A stretch of 64,000 bases of DNA from Bacteroidales bacterium (GCA_017632935.1 JAGBQJ010000036.1:22032-86031); one strand, 5' to 3'; shown: positions 35,615 through 46,942, counted from the stretch's first letter. Numbers and translations: made by a program. The notes: generated by a model from the sequence alone, not told the origin.

Positions 35615-36049
35615 ATGAAAGTATTAAAAAGAACACTAGTATTGGCAATGTTTGTTGTTTTGACGCTGATTGCGTGCAAATCGTTTGCGCAACGCGGCCT
35701 TGTCGAATTAACTCTTGATGGAACAATAGGACAGTATCCCGTTGTAATGGAGCTGCAGGTTTACTATGGAGCAGTACCAGCGATATGGGGCGGTAGTTAT
35801 TTTTACAAGTCCCAAGGATCTAAGAATAGGATTATGCTTTCTGAAGACTTGAACCTTGATGAAGCTGATGGCGCTAAACCTAGATTGGAAGAACGTGTGA
35901 ATGACAAGGTTACGGGCGTATTTTATGTCAGCAGTTGGAATTTGGATGGTATGAAAGGGACATGGATGCGTACCAAAGATAACAAACGTTATTCATTTAC
36001 TTTGAAGACGGTTAAGTCAGAATGGATTCCTGATTCTGCCAATTGGTAA
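35615..36049 (+). CDS. Small exported protein, unrecognised
   Basis: 144 residues from ATG 35615. Hydrophobic N-terminus (VLKRTLVLAMFVVLTLIAC) with a possible lipobox TLIAC, or a signal peptidase I site after SFAQ. Mature part: LVELTLDGTIGQYPVVMELQV, GGSYFYKSQGSKNRIML, VTGVFYVSSWNLDGMKGTW. The alternation of strands with a repeated G-Y/F-G pattern suggests a small beta-barrel, as in lipocalin-like folds. No family recognised. Confidence 0.65.
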   Translation: MKVLKRTLVLAMFVVLTLIACKSFAQRGLVELTLDGTIGQYPVVMELQVYYGAVPAIWGGSYFYKSQGSKNRIMLSEDLNLDEADGAKPRLEERVNDKVTGVFYVSSWNLDGMKGTWMRTKDNKRYSFTLKTVKSEWIPDSANW

Positions 36050-36232
36050 GCCAACAAATCAGTATTGATATTGGGGCCTTCAAACAGGGCAATATCATAG
36101 TTGGTTATTAGTAAATCAGTAAAGAAGATTCGTAGTAGAACTCAACATGTGCCGCAAAAAATGTTTTAGGTGCATTTACCAACCATTTTGTCAATAAGTA
36201 TTGTTGCATTTATAAATAATCAATTAATTAAG

Positions 36233-36263
36233 AAGTTGCACCCGACACGAATAAGGGATATTT
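36233..36263 (+). repeat. Duplicated 31-bp gene leader, copy 2
   Basis: AAGTTGCACCCGACACGAAT plus AAGGGATATTT, 2 bp before ATG 36266; differs from copy 1 at one base. Confidence 0.75.
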
Positions 36264-36265
36264 TT

Positions 36266-36679
36266 ATGAAAATTAATGAAATTGTTGGATGTTCATTTAT
36301 CCTTGCTTTGGGATTTATGTTTTCAAAAGGTGCTTTTGCCATCAACGAATACGATAGATTTGAGAGTAATTGTTGCTCAAAGGAGTTGACAATCGATATC
36401 ACAGTAGTGGGTAGATTTAGATACTTAGGATGGCTGTACACTTCGGCTAAGACTTGGGTGAATGTGTACACAGACGGTACCTATTATTATTGGACGTTTT
36501 GTGATCTCGAAGAAGGTGGTGGGGATAGCGAATCATGTCTCCCGAAGAGAATATATACGGATGAAAGAGGATGGTATCGCCTCTCGTATGGAGAAAAAAG
36601 CTACTTGTATTATATTAATGATAAAGACGATTATTGCATTGCTCAAAGTGTACGAGATTTGCATCGCAAAAGGTATTAA
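36266..36679 (+). CDS. Small secreted protein, unrecognised
   Basis: 137 residues from ATG 36266, chosen because it begins a signal peptide (EIVGCSFILALGFMFSKGAFA) and sits after the duplicated leader. Mature part is rich in Tyr, Asp and Cys (four Cys), with VVGRFRYLGWLY, VYTDGTYYYWTF and RLSYGEKSYLYYIND. No family recognised. The 216 bp before it contain no other gene. Last member of the AT-rich secreted-protein island. Confidence 0.65.
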   Translation: MKINEIVGCSFILALGFMFSKGAFAINEYDRFESNCCSKELTIDITVVGRFRYLGWLYTSAKTWVNVYTDGTYYYWTFCDLEEGGGDSESCLPKRIYTDERGWYRLSYGEKSYLYYINDKDDYCIAQSVRDLHRKRY

Positions 36680-36722
36680 GCATTAATACAATAAGCTCTC
36701 AGATTACGATATCAGGATATTA

Positions 36723-36750
36723 GTAGAGACGGTGTATAAACCGTCTCTAC
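36723..36750. repeat. Palindromic GTAGAGACG repeat, copy 3
   Basis: GTAGAGACGGT-GTATAA-ACCGTCTCTAC; 11-bp arms intact, centre diverged. It sits just before the valS stop (convergent), so it may also act as terminator. Confidence 0.8.
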
Positions 36751-36758
36751 TGTTTAAA

Positions 36759-39437
<2,679 letters not shown>

Positions 39438-39455
39438 AGTCGTAAAAATGAAGCG

Positions 39456-39463
39456 CAAAAGTA
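39456..39463 (-). promoter_or_regulatory. -7 box for valS
   Basis: CAAAAGTA (TACTTTTG on the minus strand), 19 bp before ATG 39437. Confidence 0.5.
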
Positions 39464-39500
39464 GTGTTTTTTCGGCTATGCTCGGACTTTTTTCGCCAAT

Positions 39501-39533
39501 TTTGCGATGGCATTGATTATTTTCCTATTTTTG
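39501..39533 (+). promoter_or_regulatory. Complete Bacteroidota promoter for the first POT gene
   Basis: TTTG at 39501-39504 and TATTTTTG at 39526-39533, spacing 21 bp, matching the -33/-7 consensus. The ATG follows 60 bp later after an A-rich leader. Confidence 0.65.
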
Positions 39534-39593
39534 TCCGTTAATTGGAAAACGAGAAATCAATTTAAAAATCAATAATCATTAAAAATCACAATT

Positions 39594-41255
39594 ATGGGTA
39601 CATTAGCAACTCTATGGCAAGAACATAGGACGATGATGGTATTCTTCATTGTCTTGATTGTTGTCATTCCTTTCTTGATCTTCTATCTTAACAAGGCCAA
39701 GAAAGAGCATCCTAAAGGCTTGATAGCCGCTGCCTTGAGTAACATGGGCGAGCGCTTCGGCTATTACATCATGAACGCCGTATTGGTGTTGTTCATCTGC
39801 TCCAAGTTTGGTATTTCCGACGGAACGTCGGGCCTCATTTTTGGTGTGTTCTATTTTTTGATTTATATGCTTGCGCTCCCTGGCGGTATTATCGCCGACC
39901 GCTCGCAGAATTACAAGAAAACCATCATCACGGGTATCGTTGTGATGGCCCTGGGTTATGGATTGTTATCCATCCCTGTGTTCAGTGATGGTGGCAACGC
40001 CATGTCTTGGCCGTTCTTCCTTGCCATGTTTGCATTGCTGCTCATTGCTTGCGGTAACGGTCTCTTCAAGGGCAACCTGCAAGCCATCGTAGGTCAGTTG
40101 TACGACGACTTCGAAGCCGAGGCTGCCAAGAAAGGTCCCGAGGCGCTTGCAGCAGCCAAGGAGAAACGTGACAACGGCTTCCAGATTTTCTACGTGTTCA
40201 TCAACATCGGTGGTGTGATTGCTCCGTTTGTGGCCCCCCTCATCCGTGACTGGTACCTGAAGACCAAGGATTTGATTTATAATGCAGACCTCCCGCGTCT
40301 GTGCCACAAGTTCATCATGGGCACGATGGAGGGCAACGACATGGACAATCTCAATGCAATTTCGCAGACTTTCTCTGGCGCGACCGAGAACCTCGCTAGT
40401 TTCTGCCAAAACTACCTGCATGTGTACAATACGGGTGTTCACTACTCCTTCATCATTTCGGTGGTCGCCATGCTGATTTCTTTGGCTATCTTCGTTGCTG
40501 TTCGTCATAAGTTGCCGAATCCTGTGAAGAAAGAAAAAGCCGATGTGCAACAATATTCCGAAGCTGACCGTTTGGCTGATGCCAAGGAGATCAAGCAGCG
40601 TATGATGGCTTTGTATGCAGTTCTTGTTATCGCTATGTTCTTCTGGTTCTCCTTCCACCAGAATGCCCAATCGTTGACGATTTTTGCCCGCGACTTCGTG
40701 GATACCAGTGCGCTTCCGCCTGAGATCCTGCAATTCATCAACCCGTTCTTCGTGATCGTGTTGACGCCTATCATCATGTGGATTTTCGCTGCGCTGGCTC
40801 GCAAGGGCAAGGAAGTTTCCACGCCGAAGAAGATTGCGCTCGGTATGTTCATTGCCGCATGTGCTTATCTATTCCTGATTTGCATTGCGGTGGCAAACAA
40901 CTATCCTTCTGGCAACGCTTTCAAGGCTCTGCCTGAGGCTGACAAGATGGCCATGAAGACCACACCGTATGTTATGATCGCTACATACTTCTTCCTTACG
41001 GTGGCCGAGTTGTTCATTTCGCCTTTGGGACTGTCGTTCGTCTCGAAGATTGCGCCGCGTCACATGGTCGGCAAGTGCCAAGGTTTGTGGTTGGCTGCCA
41101 CGGGTATTGGTAACCTCTTCATCTTCCTTGGTGTCAGAATGCTCAATTCCTTCCCGCATCAGTGGATGACTTGGGGTGTCTTCGCCTTTATTTGCCTTGC
41201 CTCCATGGCCATTATGCTTGGCATGTTGAAATGGCTTGAAAGAGTCGCGAAATAA
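39594..41255 (+). CDS. POT-family proton-dependent oligopeptide transporter 1
   Basis: Inner-membrane MFS-type H+/peptide symporter, 553 residues with about 12-14 hydrophobic helices. The PTR2 signature is visible near residue 49 (MGERFGYY, the ERFxYY proton-coupling motif), as is the FKGNLQAIVGQLY stretch and the family C-terminal helices. An extra N-terminal helix precedes the canonical fold (MVFFIVLIVVIPFLIFYL). The next gene is a homologue, so the two are a tandem pair that would take up di- and tripeptides. Confidence 0.92.
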   Translation: MGTLATLWQEHRTMMVFFIVLIVVIPFLIFYLNKAKKEHPKGLIAAALSNMGERFGYYIMNAVLVLFICSKFGISDGTSGLIFGVFYFLIYMLALPGGIIADRSQNYKKTIITGIVVMALGYGLLSIPVFSDGGNAMSWPFFLAMFALLLIACGNGLFKGNLQAIVGQLYDDFEAEAAKKGPEALAAAKEKRDNGFQIFYVFINIGGVIAPFVAPLIRDWYLKTKDLIYNADLPRLCHKFIMGTMEGNDMDNLNAISQTFSGATENLASFCQNYLHVYNTGVHYSFIISVVAMLISLAIFVAVRHKLPNPVKKEKADVQQYSEADRLADAKEIKQRMMALYAVLVIAMFFWFSFHQNAQSLTIFARDFVDTSALPPEILQFINPFFVIVLTPIIMWIFAALARKGKEVSTPKKIALGMFIAACAYLFLICIAVANNYPSGNAFKALPEADKMAMKTTPYVMIATYFFLTVAELFISPLGLSFVSKIAPRHMVGKCQGLWLAATGIGNLFIFLGVRMLNSFPHQWMTWGVFAFICLASMAIMLGMLKWLERVAK

Positions 41256-41273
41256 TAACAAATAAAATGAAAG

Positions 41274-41303
41274 GAAAGGGCTTGCGCAAGCAAGCCTTTT
41301 CCA
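41274..41303 (+). terminator. Hairpin after POT 1
   Basis: 13-bp stem (GGAAAGGGCTTGC / GCAAGCCTTTTCC, one G-U) with GCAA loop. It is followed by low-complexity TAACTCCTAACTAT repeats up to the next ATG rather than a clean T-run. Confidence 0.6.
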
Positions 41304-41338
41304 TTTAACTCCTAACTATTAACTCCAAACTCCTAACT

Positions 41339-43021
41339 ATGTTCAAGGGTCATCCAAAAGGGCTTTATGCCCTCGCCCTCGCCAACACGGGCGAACGCTT
41401 CGGCTACTATACCATGTTGGCCATCTTTGTGCTGTTCCTGCAGGCCAAGTTTGGCTACAACGAAGCACAAGCGGGTCAAATCTATGGCATCTTCCTCGGA
41501 TGCGTCTATTTCATGCCCCTCATTGGCGGTATGCTCGCCGACCGTTTCGGTTACGGCAAGATGGTGCGAATTGGCATTGTGGTGATGTTTTTGGGTTATC
41601 TTCTGTTGGCTGTGCCTATGGCTACCACAACGGCTAAGGTCACCATGTTCTCCGCCTTGGCACTCATCGCCATCGGAACGGGTCTGTTCAAGGGCAACCT
41701 GCAGGTGATGGTGGGTAACCTCTACGACGAGGCCAAATATAGCGCCTTCCGCGACAATGGCTTCAGCCTGTTCTATATGGCCATCAATATTGGATCGATG
41801 TTCGCACCTATGGCAGCCACCAAGGTCACAGACTTGTTCTTGGGCAAAGCAGGCTTCAGCTATGTGCCGCAGATTCCTTCGCTGGCGCACCAGTATCTGG
41901 ACGGAACGATTACAGCCGATGCTTTGTCCACTTTTGAGGCTTTGGCGGTGCAGCAGGGCGGCAATGTCAACGACTTGGCTGGCTTTGCCAACAACTATAT
42001 CGATGCCTTGTCGGGCGCCTACAACTATGGCTTCGGCGTGGCTTGCCTCTCACTGATCCTCTCCATGGCCATTTATTTGGGCTTCCGCAAGTGGTATAAA
42101 CATGCCGACGTGAATACCAAGCAGGCCAAGGCGATGGAAAGCACCACCGTGAATGTGACGGAACTCTCCAAGGAGCAGACTCGCGAACGCATTACGGCTC
42201 TGGCGTTGGTCTTCGTGGTGGTCATCTTTTTCTGGATGTCGTTCCAGCAGGCCGGCCTCTGCCTGACCTACTTTGCCCGCGACTACACGCAAAACACTGC
42301 TACGGGCTTCACTCGCATCGGTTTCAATATCTGGTCGCTGACGTTGATTGCCATCTCGGTTTATACGCTGTTTGGCATCTTCCAATCGGAGACAAAACGC
42401 AACAAACTGATATGTGGCATCGTGACGGTGCTGTTATGGGCTGGCGCCATAGCCTTGTATCTAGGCATGGACGACCCGATTAACGTGCTGCCACAGCAGT
42501 TCCAACAGTTCAATCCCTTCTTCGTGGTCGCCCTGACGCCTGTATCGATGGCGGTCTTCGGCGCCTTGGCGAAGAAAGGCAAGGAGCCTTCTTCACCGCG
42601 CAAGATCGGTTTGGGTATGGTTGTGGCTGCCCTCGGCTTCCTCATCTTGGTGATCTGTTCCTTCTCGTTGGCTAGTCCTGCCGAACTGAAAGCTCAAGGT
42701 GGCGTGAGTAGCACTTTGGTCTCGCCCAACTGGCTGATCAGCACCTATTTCGTGCTGACCTTCGCTGAGCTGCTGTTGAGCCCCATTGGCATTTCCTTTG
42801 TCACCAAGGTGGCACCGCCCAAGTACAAGGGCATGATGATGGGCCTGTGGTTCTGCGTGACTGCCATCGGCAACTACCTTACCAGCGTCATCGCCCGCAT
42901 CTGGGGTACTGGCATGCCGCTCTGGATGGTGTGGGGCGTGCTCGTCACACTCTGCCTGCTCTCCGCCGTGTTCATCTTCTCGATTATGAAGCGACTGGAG
43001 CGGGCAACTTCGGGCTGCTAG
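41339..43021 (+). CDS. POT-family proton-dependent oligopeptide transporter 2
   Basis: 560 residues. It lacks the extra N-terminal helix of its neighbour: the sequence begins MFKGHPKGLYALALANTGERFGYYTML, with the ERFxYY motif at about residues 19-24. FKGNLQVMVGNLYDE and GLWFCVTAIGNYLTS are family-typical. Both copies have long periplasmic inserts between helices. Overall similar enough to POT 1 to be a duplication, but diverged in the central region, so substrate range may differ. Confidence 0.92.
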   Translation: MFKGHPKGLYALALANTGERFGYYTMLAIFVLFLQAKFGYNEAQAGQIYGIFLGCVYFMPLIGGMLADRFGYGKMVRIGIVVMFLGYLLLAVPMATTTAKVTMFSALALIAIGTGLFKGNLQVMVGNLYDEAKYSAFRDNGFSLFYMAINIGSMFAPMAATKVTDLFLGKAGFSYVPQIPSLAHQYLDGTITADALSTFEALAVQQGGNVNDLAGFANNYIDALSGAYNYGFGVACLSLILSMAIYLGFRKWYKHADVNTKQAKAMESTTVNVTELSKEQTRERITALALVFVVVIFFWMSFQQAGLCLTYFARDYTQNTATGFTRIGFNIWSLTLIAISVYTLFGIFQSETKRNKLICGIVTVLLWAGAIALYLGMDDPINVLPQQFQQFNPFFVVALTPVSMAVFGALAKKGKEPSSPRKIGLGMVVAALGFLILVICSFSLASPAELKAQGGVSSTLVSPNWLISTYFVLTFAELLLSPIGISFVTKVAPPKYKGMMMGLWFCVTAIGNYLTSVIARIWGTGMPLWMVWGVLVTLCLLSAVFIFSIMKRLERATSGC

Positions 43022-43082
43022 TTATGGTATGCCCTAAAGGGCAGAAATCTTTCAAAAATCAATTTGAAAATCATTCAAAAGC

Positions 43083-43127
43083 AGAATGATGTAGTGTTGG
43101 AAGGCGGTCCCAACATTACATCATTCT
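43083..43127. terminator. Strong bidirectional terminator
   Basis: 18-bp stem starting AGAATGATGTAG with a single G-U pair and a 9-nt loop, followed by TTAATTT. Separates POT 2 from the convergent 43169 gene. Confidence 0.8.
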
Positions 43128-43168
43128 TTAATTTCTATGAAAGAAAGATGTTTTGTTCGCTTTATATT

Positions 43169-44413
43169 TTATTGCTCATTTACGAAGATTTCCTTTCCCG
43201 AAAATGAAACAATAGAATTGTCCATATATGTAATCCTAACTTTACTTATTTTTATGTAAGAAGCATCGTATGATGTATAGTGAGTGGCTGAATTATTTGT
43301 CCAATCAAATACGGCTTTTTGGAATTTTTTAATAGGTCCTACACCTTTTAAAGTAAATGTAAATGAATTTGAATACTTATCCTTACATTTGTCATTAACA
43401 GCATTATAAACATTGAAATATACTTCAACATATTTTACAATTTTATCATTGGTATTAGTGAATGTAAAGTATGGGTTAATACCCCCGACACTATTCAGTT
43501 CAAATCCAACGTTGTCAAAATAACCATATTTCGTTATTGATTCTGTGTAAGAATCATAAATTGCATCTAAATAATACCATGAATCCCTAAAATTCTTAAT
43601 TCTTTCAGAGCGAATTAGATCTAAACTATCTTTGAAATAATCTAAGTGATTACGCAATTCTTGGTCGGTGATATCTTTTAAATCTATGACAGTTGTAAAG
43701 ACTGTGTAAAACCTCTTCTCGCCAAATGTTCTATATTTTTGGGTTTTAGTGTATTGTAAAGTGTCGTTTTCATACCCGAGAATATGGACGAATTCATCCT
43801 TGTCTATAAAATCTTGTTTGTCATAAAAACAATCCTTGTTAAGTCTGTTATACTTTGTTGATTTGAAGGATCTTGGTTGGTGAGATTTGATGTATGTATC
43901 ACGTTCTTTGTGATATTTTATAGAATCTTGAACTAATCTAATAGAATCTCTATAGCGATTGGAGTTTTTGTAATTTTCGAAATTGATACTTTTTATGCAT
44001 TGCTCATTCCTCAACTTGGCATAAGCGATAACTGCTTCATCATATAATTGAATTTGGCGTTTTAATTCGTCTTTTGATAATTTTGGTAGATAATAGTGAG
44101 ATAATTCTTCTTTGAGATTTGAATTGCGAATCTTTAAAAACTGAACATTCATCAAATCGCTGTGGTAATAAATATTTTTCCCGTCGTAATGGTAAATGTT
44201 CTCAATGTAGAATGGGCCTGATAAGGATGTTACATAATCATATTCTTGTGTAAAATAAATGGAGTCGTTCACATGATTTAGGCTGTCTGTATACCATGTC
44301 AATCTTTTTGTTGCGTGAATCCTTTTACAATCTATTCTGTTCTTGATCACCGTTTGAGAGAATGAACTCAACGTAATGAATACTAGGATAATGCAAATAA
44401 GTAATTTTTTCAT
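43169..44413 (-). CDS. Large secreted protein, unrecognised, AT-rich
   Basis: 414 residues. Signal peptide KKLLICIILVFITLSSFSQ. Central part (about 75-215) is Lys/Asp/Tyr-rich and predicted helical (LSKDELKRQIQLYDEAVIAYAK ), possibly a coiled region; the C-terminal part (about 300-410) is beta-rich with GGINPYFTFTNTNDKIVKYVEV and SFSGKEIF. Clearly more AT-rich than the flanking core genes, suggesting recent acquisition. Function unknown. Confidence 0.7.
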   Translation of the reverse strand: MKKLLICIILVFITLSSFSQTVIKNRIDCKRIHATKRLTWYTDSLNHVNDSIYFTQEYDYVTSLSGPFYIENIYHYDGKNIYYHSDLMNVQFLKIRNSNLKEELSHYYLPKLSKDELKRQIQLYDEAVIAYAKLRNEQCIKSINFENYKNSNRYRDSIRLVQDSIKYHKERDTYIKSHQPRSFKSTKYNRLNKDCFYDKQDFIDKDEFVHILGYENDTLQYTKTQKYRTFGEKRFYTVFTTVIDLKDITDQELRNHLDYFKDSLDLIRSERIKNFRDSWYYLDAIYDSYTESITKYGYFDNVGFELNSVGGINPYFTFTNTNDKIVKYVEVYFNVYNAVNDKCKDKYSNSFTFTLKGVGPIKKFQKAVFDWTNNSATHYTSYDASYIKISKVRITYMDNSIVSFSGKEIFVNEQ

Positions 44414-44433
44414 TTTTCGTGTTTTATTTATTG

Positions 44434-44441
44434 CAAAAATA
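44434..44441 (-). promoter_or_regulatory. -7 box for the 43169 gene
   Basis: CAAAAATA (TATTTTTG on the minus strand), 20 bp before the ATG at 44413. Confidence 0.5.
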
Positions 44442-44532
44442 CAAAATTAATGGTTTGGCAAATGTGATGAGATAGGTTTTGTGTAATGTGGCGATGTCGG
44501 CTATTTTTTCGTGCTGATTGCAAACAATTTAC

Positions 44533-44540
44533 TAATTTTG
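44533..44540 (+). promoter_or_regulatory. -7 box for queF
   Basis: TAATTTTG, 17 bp before ATG 44558, supporting that start. Confidence 0.5.
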
Positions 44541-44557
44541 CAGTCAAAATCTTTTTT

Positions 44558-45028
44558 ATGTCTAGAAACGAACAAGAACTGAAAGGTGTTACGCTGTTGG
44601 GTAACCAGAACACGCAGTACAACTACGATTATACGCCTGAGGTGCTGGAAGTGTTTGAAAACAAACATCCTGAAAACGAGTATCTCGTGGCTTTGGATTG
44701 TCCCGAGTTTACCTCGTTGTGCCCCAAGACTGGCCAACCCGACTTCGGTCACCTTATTATTAATTACATCCCCCGCACACTGATGGTGGAGAGCAAGAGC
44801 CTAAAGCTCTATCTCTTCAGCTTCCGTAATCACGGTGACTTCCATGAGGACTGCGTGAACATTATCATGAAGGACTTGGTCAAGCTGATGGATCCCAAAT
44901 ACTTGGAGGTCATCGGCCTGTTCAATCCGCGTGGCGGCATCTCCATCAAGCCTTTCGCCAACTATGGCGATGCTGAGCATCAGGACATGGTACGTGCCCG
45001 CCTCCTTGCCAGTTTCCACAACTCCTAA
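44558..45028 (+). CDS. queF: QueF, NADPH-dependent 7-cyano-7-deazaguanine (preQ0) reductase
   Basis: Reduces preQ0 to preQ1 in queuosine synthesis. 156 residues, the short unimodular QueF type. The catalytic Cys is residue 55 (LCPKTGQ) and the general acid Asp62 (PDFG), exactly as in the B. subtilis enzyme; the NADPH motif VESKSLKL begins at about residue 77. Starts at ATG 44558, not the in-frame 44486, because a promoter box lies in between. First gene of the que cluster. Confidence 0.95.
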   Translation: MSRNEQELKGVTLLGNQNTQYNYDYTPEVLEVFENKHPENEYLVALDCPEFTSLCPKTGQPDFGHLIINYIPRTLMVESKSLKLYLFSFRNHGDFHEDCVNIIMKDLVKLMDPKYLEVIGLFNPRGGISIKPFANYGDAEHQDMVRARLLASFHNS

Positions 45029-45064
45029 CTGAACAACTGTATAACTGAACAACTAAAAACTGAA

Positions 45065-45718
45065 ATGAAGGACGCTGTAATTATCATCTCCGGCGGCATG
45101 GACTCGACGACGATGCTCTATGAGTTCAAGGATGAAATCGCCTTGGCCATCACTTTCGACTATGGCTCCACCCAAAATGGCCGTGAGCGTGTATGTGCCG
45201 TGACGCATTGCCAGCGTTTGGGTATCAAGCACATCATAGTTCCGCTGGAATTCATGCACCGTTATTTCAAAAGTGCCCTGTTGATGACTGCCGATGACAT
45301 CCCCGAAGGCAACTACGATGATGAGAACATGAAGTCGACGGTGGTGCCCTTCCGTAACGGCATTATGTTGGCCATCGCCGCGGGCATTGCTGAGAGTAAC
45401 GGCCTGAAACGCGTGATGATAGCCAACCACGCCGGCGACCACTCTATCTATCCCGACTGCCGTCCGAGCTTTGTCAATGCCATGTCGGAGGCCATGTCGG
45501 CGGGAACATACGAGAATATCACTGTGTATGCGCCCTATACCTACTTGAGTAAGAAAGAGATCGCCGAACACGGAAAAGCCATGGGTTTGGACTATACCGA
45601 GACCTATTCTTGCTACAAAGGTGGCGAGAAACATTGCGGCAAATGCGGCACCTGCCGCGAACGTCGCCAAGCCCTGCTCGATGCCGGTATCGAAGACCAT
45701 ACCGAATACGAATCATAA
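45065..45718 (+). CDS. queC: QueC, 7-cyano-7-deazaguanine synthase
   Basis: ATP-dependent conversion of 7-carboxy-7-deazaguanine to preQ0. 217 residues. PP-loop motif SGGMDS (9-14) binds ATP. Four Cys at 183, 191, 194 and 197 (C-x7-C-x2-C-x2-C) form the zinc site. Separated from queF by a short CTGAACAACT-repeat spacer, and from queD by 128 bp holding an inverted dispersed repeat, so the cluster is loosely packed but co-directional. Confidence 0.96.
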   Translation: MKDAVIIISGGMDSTTMLYEFKDEIALAITFDYGSTQNGRERVCAVTHCQRLGIKHIIVPLEFMHRYFKSALLMTADDIPEGNYDDENMKSTVVPFRNGIMLAIAAGIAESNGLKRVMIANHAGDHSIYPDCRPSFVNAMSEAMSAGTYENITVYAPYTYLSKKEIAEHGKAMGLDYTETYSCYKGGEKHCGKCGTCRERRQALLDAGIEDHTEYES

Positions 45719-45724
45719 TGCTAA

Positions 45725-45793
45725 GGTCACTGAGCCCGTCGAAGGGCCGACAGAAATAAAGACGGTGCTTCGATACTTCGACAAGCTCAGTAC
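45725..45793. repeat. Inverted pair of the TGAGCCTGTCGAAGG repeat between queC and queD
   Basis: GGTCACTGAGCCCGTCGAAG (45725-45744) and its inverted partner CTTCGACAAGCTCAGTAC (about 45776-45793) can fold into a hairpin. The same element is present in ftsZ, before the EamA gene and near 63.65 kb. Confidence 0.75.
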
Positions 45794-45846
45794 TCAGCAA
45801 CCTGCTTCAACTGAATAACTGAACAACTGATAACTACTAACTGAAT

Positions 45847-46200
45847 ATGTATTACGTCAGAAAAACCCTAGAAATATCAGCCTGCCACCAGCTTTATCTC
45901 GACTACGAGAGCAAATGCGAAAACCTGCATGGCCACAACTGGAAGATCAATGTGTATTGCCGAGCCGAGAAGCTTGACAGCAACGGCATGGTGTGCGATT
46001 TTACCGAGATCAAGCGTTTGATACACGGCAAGATTGACCATACCAACATCAACGAGGTGCTGGACTTCAATCCTACGGCCGAGAACTTGGCCAAGTGGAT
46101 TGTCGACACTGTCCCGAACTGCTACCGCGCCGATGTGTGGGAGTCGCGCGACAACAAGGCCTCCTACATCAAGGATGACGCCCCCCAAAACTTTGATTGA
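45847..46200 (+). CDS. queD: QueD, 6-carboxy-5,6,7,8-tetrahydropterin synthase
   Basis: Converts 7,8-dihydroneopterin triphosphate to 6-carboxytetrahydropterin, feeding queE. 117 residues, 6-pyruvoyl-tetrahydropterin-synthase fold. Zinc ligands His14, His28 and His30 and the catalytic Cys24 (KCENLHGHNW) are all in place. No folE is seen nearby, so the GTP cyclohydrolase step is encoded elsewhere. Confidence 0.95.
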   Translation: MYYVRKTLEISACHQLYLDYESKCENLHGHNWKINVYCRAEKLDSNGMVCDFTEIKRLIHGKIDHTNINEVLDFNPTAENLAKWIVDTVPNCYRADVWESRDNKASYIKDDAPQNFD

Positions 46201-46208
46201 TAATTTGG

Positions 46209-46339
46209 TCACAAAACCTACAAAACCAACAAAACTATCCTTTAGTTGTTGGGAAGCACGCCAACTGGCTGCTTCCCGGCGGCGACGCAGTTGCGGGCCG
46301 CCACAAGTTTTTGTTTTGCAAGTTTTGTGGGTTTTGTGA
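46209..46339. other. Folded element between queD and queE (18-bp outer stem, two inner hairpins)
   Basis: Outer inverted arms TCACAAAACCTACAAAAC (46209-46226) and GTTTTGTGGGTTTTGTGA (46322-46339), one G-U. Inside: GGGAAGCA/TGCTTCCC extended by GCC/GGC (46251-46277) and GGCGGC/GCCGCC with inner CGCA/TGCG (46278-46302). Either a MITE-like or REP-like insertion or an intercistronic RNA structure. It ends about 12 bp before the queE start. Confidence 0.6.
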
Positions 46340-46351
46340 GAAAAAGAAACC

Positions 46352-46942
46352 ATGTACAAGATAAACGAAATATTCTATTCCATTCAGGGTGAAGGCTTCC
46401 ACTCAGGAACGCCTGCCGTCTTTGTGCGTTTCAGCGGCTGCAACCTGCGTTGCGTGTTTTGCGACACGCAGCATCAAAGCGGGAATATGATGACTCTCCA
46501 AGAGATTGTGGATGAGGTCAACAAGTATCCGCTTGCTCCTCTTGTTGTGTTGACAGGCGGTGAGCCTTCCTTGTTCATTAATGAGGCTTTTGTTGAGGAA
46601 TTGAAACAAAAGACAGGCAAGCGAGTCACCATCGAGACCAATGGCACGCGTCCCATCCCGGCTAATCTCGATTGGGTGACGCTGTCGCCAAAATCGGCCT
46701 TTCATGGTGGTGACATGGAACCTTGTGCGCTGAAACGTTGCGACGAATTGAAAGTGGTGTATTTGGGGCAGGATTTGGCGCAATATGATGACATTGAAGC
46801 CCAATACCGTTTTCTGCAACCTTGTTTCGAGGAAAACGAAGAACAACGTAAAGCCAACATGCAGGCTTGTGTGGAGGCCGTGAAAACCTATCCGAATTGG
46901 CGGCTTTCCTTGCAAATCCACAGAGTATTGAATGTTCCGTAG
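46352..46942 (+). CDS. queE: QueE, 7-carboxy-7-deazaguanine synthase (radical SAM)
   Basis: Radical SAM enzyme that ring-contracts 6-carboxytetrahydropterin to 7-carboxy-7-deazaguanine. 196 residues. The [4Fe-4S] ligands are Cys30, Cys34 and Cys37 in GCNLRCVFC, the C-x3-C-x2-C pattern. N-terminal YSIQGEGFHSGTPAVF and VLTGGEPSLF are family hallmarks. With queF, queC and queD it completes the dihydroneopterin-triphosphate-to-preQ1 branch. Confidence 0.95.
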   Translation: MYKINEIFYSIQGEGFHSGTPAVFVRFSGCNLRCVFCDTQHQSGNMMTLQEIVDEVNKYPLAPLVVLTGGEPSLFINEAFVEELKQKTGKRVTIETNGTRPIPANLDWVTLSPKSAFHGGDMEPCALKRCDELKVVYLGQDLAQYDDIEAQYRFLQPCFEENEEQRKANMQACVEAVKTYPNWRLSLQIHRVLNVP

